DNA from: CAVUUN01 sp964421755
GTDB taxonomy: Bacteria; Acidobacteriota; UBA6911; RPQK01
Direction: 5' to 3'
DNA: 7,238 bases
Assembly (NCBI GenBank): GCA_964421755.1
Contig: CAYQYP010000111.1
Span: 1 to 7,238, forward strand
The translations under genes and the position numbers were made by a program. This document shows positions 5,486-7,238 of the stretch, piece after piece; within the stretch, counting starts at the first letter, position 1; each line of letters opens with the position of its first letter. A model generated the notes under the pieces. It was not told the DNA's origin and searched no databases. It saw only the letters and a program-made list of their open reading frames with translations.

Positions 5486-5880
5486 CGGCGTCATCAGCCG
5501 GGGAAGAAAGACCTTGGAGACCAGACTCGCACTGACCACGAGGCTCACCGCTCCGCGGCTGATCGCCTGGGAGAACAGAGTCCATGGCAGCAGGGCCGCA
5601 TATGCGAAGACCGGGTAGGGAATACCGTCGGAGGGCATCTTTGCGAAACCGCCATGGTGAACAACGGCTGCACAATTGCCCAGGCGGCGCCTATGGCCGT
5701 CTGCTTGTAACGCGCCTTGGCATCGCGCCACATCAGGAAGTACAGCAACTCGCGCTGGCGCCACAGTTCGGCCAGTTCCAGTTCCAGCAAGCCTCTTCGC
5801 GGAGCAATCACAAATCGTCGAGGTTCGGGAAGAACCCCGTTTGTCTCGTTCGTCGCTGCATCAATTGAACCACTCGGCAT
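5486..5880 (-). pseudogene. Remnant of a polysaccharide-export ABC-2 permease (Wzm-like)
   Basis: Read on the minus strand from an ATG at 5880, the first 78 codons encode RRFVIAPRRGLLELEL, then AELWRQRELLYFLMWRDAK, then ARYKQTAIGAAWAIVQPL and FTMAV. This is the characteristic N-terminus of O-antigen/polysaccharide ABC exporter permeases. At about 5647-5652 the frame is lost. Homology resumes in another frame with GFAKMPSDGIPYPVFAYAAL, then LPWTLFSQAISRG, and on to SKVFLPRLMTP at about 5486. In intact relatives the two blocks are joined by a few more hydrophobic residues, so a small deletion that is not a multiple of three is the likely cause. The rest of the protein (about half, including the later membrane helices) is missing. 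No ATPase partner or sugar genes are nearby. It is a decayed fragment in the opposite orientation to everything else here. Confidence 0.75.
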
Positions 5881-6264
5881 ACTTAGACCTGACGTCCCCT
5901 CGTCGTTTTGCGCCGGGGACCAGAGGCAGCAGGGCCACCTAGGAGCGGAACCGCAAAGGCGCCGGTGATTGCAGATGTCCATCAGCAAGGATGAGTATCC
6001 GACTGTTTCGGTTTCCTGTACCGCGGGCAGAAGGAGGATTTTTGAGAACCGGCTTATGCTGCTCGCCTCTGGCCTCAGTCTGCCTCTTTTGGACGAGATC
6101 ACCTATCCGCAACCCCGCCTCTGGACGTGCCTGCATTTATTGTCTAATTTTTCGGTGCGGACCTGAAGCTGACCGAGGGAATGGTCTGCCTTTCCCCAGC
6201 CGCTTGGACTTCAGCCGGGCCTCAAACGATAATGAGGTCGTATATTCGCCCAGGACAAAGAGCC
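5881..6264. other. Gene-free stretch upstream of the methyltransferase
   Basis: This stretch is about 380 nt. Short frames exist on both strands, but none shows a recognisable motif, a convincing ribosome binding site or consistent coding character. No insertion-sequence ends or long repeats were found by eye. It probably contains the eroded upstream flank of the permease remnant and the promoter of the next gene. Confidence 0.5.
6226..6246 (+). promoter_or_regulatory. Possible promoter/operator of the methyltransferase gene
   Basis: TATATT at 6241-6246 is a good -10-like hexamer 18 nt before the ATG, but no matching -35 lies at the right distance. ACGA (6226-6229) and TCGT (6238-6241) form a short inverted repeat. 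The 10-mer TCGTATATTC at 6238-6247 is identical to 3612-3621 in the acr3 promoter. An alternative weak pair is TTGGAC (6204-6209) with GATAAT (6228-6233). Confidence 0.25.
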
Positions 6265-6948
6265 ATGAAAACGCTTCTTGTTTCTGCCGTACTACTTTGC
6301 TTCACCGCGCCTGCACTGGCACAAGACAACCCGAAGCTTAGCGCCGAGGAGATGCACCGGCTTCATCAGAACTCCAAGGCCTACATCGCGTTTCTCGAGG
6401 ATCCCAAGCGGGATGAGTACCAGAAGCCCCATGAGGTGATCATGGCGCTGGATCTGAAGGACGGGGAACGCGTCGCCGATATTGGCGCTGGCTCCGGGTA
6501 CTTCGCCTTTCGCATGGCCAGGCATGTGGGGGCGGCCGGCCGAGTTTACGCAGTCGACGTTAATCCTGACATGATCATCCACATGAACCGGGCCATCCGG
6601 GATGTGGGCGCTACGAACGTAACCACGATTCTCGCTCCGCCGGATGATCCGCTTCTGGCAGACCAGTCCGTCGATCGCTTCTTCATTTGCGACACCTGGC
6701 ATCACATCGAGAACCAGACGAAGTACCTGGGACTCATGAAGAAGATGCTGAAGCCGAACGGGCAGGTGGTCATGATCGACTTTCAGAAGCGCGAGCTTCC
6801 AGTGGGGCCTCCTCTCGAGATGAAGATCGCGAAAGAAGACTTGATCGCCCAGATGCGGGCCAACGGATTCGAGCTTCTGAAGGAGCACACCTTTCTCCCG
6901 TACCAATACTTTCTTGTCTTCACGCGGGCGGCGGGTGCTTCGGAGTAA
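6265..6948 (+). CDS. Exported class I SAM-dependent methyltransferase-fold protein
   Basis: This protein has 227 residues. The ATG at 6265 is chosen because it opens a textbook signal peptide: Lys2, a hydrophobic core 4-13 and an ALA cleavage site after about residue 19. The mature part carries RDEYQKPHEV (49-58), then motif I VADIGAGSGYF (70-80) for SAM binding. The acidic residue that would contact the SAM ribose is Asp98 (VYAVDVNPDM), and a later motif is FFICDTWHHIEN (139-150). The QKP-x-EV-x-x-AL...VADIGAGSGYF pattern fits a family that often has signal peptides in Acidobacteriota and Planctomycetes, as I recall it. It lacks the conserved cysteines of the arsenite methyltransferase ArsM, so that role is unlikely. 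The substrate is unknown, and export of a SAM-dependent fold is puzzling. A DoxX-type gene follows 62 nt downstream and may be co-transcribed. Confidence 0.8.
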   Translation: MKTLLVSAVLLCFTAPALAQDNPKLSAEEMHRLHQNSKAYIAFLEDPKRDEYQKPHEVIMALDLKDGERVADIGAGSGYFAFRMARHVGAAGRVYAVDVNPDMIIHMNRAIRDVGATNVTTILAPPDDPLLADQSVDRFFICDTWHHIENQTKYLGLMKKMLKPNGQVVMIDFQKRELPVGPPLEMKIAKEDLIAQMRANGFELLKEHTFLPYQYFLVFTRAAGASE

Positions 6949-7010
6949 GCCCGATCAGTCTGCAGCCGGACAGGATACGGGCTTTCGAAGGCTTTTTCTG
7001 GAGGTGGGAC

Positions 7011-7238
7011 GTGAACGACGAGCGGACGCTGTTCCGGCGAATTGTGACGACGGATGCTCCAACGGCCGTCATTCTGATCCGGGTCATGGTAGGTGGGATT
7101 TTCTTCTCGGAGGGTGTCCAGAAGTTTCTGTACCCGGACGAAGTGGGCGCGGTCCGTTTCGCGAAGATCGGAATCCCGGCGCCCGAAGCGATGGCGCCGT
7201 TTGTCGGAGTGGTCGAAGTCGTGTGCGGCGCCTTGCTG
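7011..7238 (+). CDS. DoxX-family membrane protein (3' end outside window)
   Basis: An open frame of 76 codons runs to the window edge. The start GTG at 7011 has GGAGG at 7000-7004, 6 nt upstream. Residues 18-32 form the first membrane helix (TAVILIRVMVGGIFF), followed by SEGVQKFLYPDEVGAVRFAK. Next comes IGIPAPEAMAPFVGVVEVVCG, the hallmark DoxX pattern with the second helix beginning. DoxX-family proteins are small four-helix membrane proteins, some linked to thiosulfate:quinone oxidoreductase or to redox-stress complexes; most are uncharacterised. It lies downstream of the exported methyltransferase with no obvious promoter between, so it may be in the same transcript. The specific role is unknown. 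Confidence 0.8.
   Translation, partial: MNDERTLFRRIVTTDAPTAVILIRVMVGGIFFSEGVQKFLYPDEVGAVRFAKIGIPAPEAMAPFVGVVEVVCGALL

Noticed and set aside
5470..5486. GCACT/AGTGC repeat as a terminal inverted repeat of a mobile element
   Set aside because: Arms are only 5 bp with a 7-nt gap; no second copy, target duplication or transposase was found nearby.
5969..6166. Short plus-strand frame of 65 codons in the gene-free stretch
   Set aside because: No ribosome binding site, no recognisable motif and no consistent coding character; likely chance.
6265..6948. Methyltransferase as ArsM (arsenite methyltransferase)
   Set aside because: It lacks the conserved ArsM cysteines, carries a signal peptide and has a different N-terminal motif; being near ars genes is not enough.
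6976..6996. Possible terminator between the methyltransferase and DoxX genes (GGCTTTCGAAGGCTTTTT)
   Set aside because: The stem is imperfect and short (TTCGAA core), and the T-run is placed so that a stable hairpin directly before it does not form.

Overview
The window reads as a chromosomal arsenic-resistance island from a GC-rich bacterium, most likely an Acidobacteriota of the Solibacter/Bryobacter type. The main taxonomic clue is the first 216 bases. They encode the C-terminal end of a protein resembling the TIGR03437 domain (a pattern like 'VxVGGxPAQV...GIWRLGIRVPDDTPPGPALVEVRAGGVPSQ'), which is strongly expanded in Solibacter-like genomes. That assignment rests on memory of the family, not on a search.

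Region 1 (217-3557) is a tight forward operon. It has a sigma70-like promoter with an overlapping palindrome (329-364), an ArsR/SmtB repressor with a Cys-x-Cys metal site, and a COG0701/ArsP_1-type permease that overlaps arsR by 4 nt. These are followed by an exported thioredoxin-fold protein of the ArsF family, a CcdA-like membrane protein of the ArsG family that overlaps arsF by 1 nt, and a 76-residue TM0996-type redox-active disulfide protein. The last three resemble the arsEFG module reported for aromatic arsenicals.

Region 2 (3591-5388) is a second, separately promoted ars unit. A strong promoter (TTGACA-N18-TATATT) sits directly on the ATG of an arsR whose DNA-binding half is missing. 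This is followed by an ACR3 arsenite efflux permease, whose GTG overlaps the arsR remnant's stop, and a thioredoxin-coupled arsenate reductase ArsC. Together the two units cover As(V) reduction, As(III) extrusion and probably handling of organoarsenicals, with several dithiol proteins as redox partners. The second repressor appears to be dead, so the acr3-arsC unit is either constitutive or controlled from elsewhere.

Region 3 (5389-6264) has no intact gene. It contains a minus-strand, frameshifted and C-terminally truncated remnant of a polysaccharide-export ABC permease (Wzm-like), and flanking DNA in which nothing is recognised.

Region 4 (6265-7238) holds a SAM-dependent methyltransferase-fold protein with a clear signal peptide, followed by a DoxX-family membrane protein cut by the window end. 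The -10-like sequence upstream of the methyltransferase shares 10 bases with the acr3-unit promoter. No tRNA, rRNA, CRISPR array or intact insertion sequence was seen.
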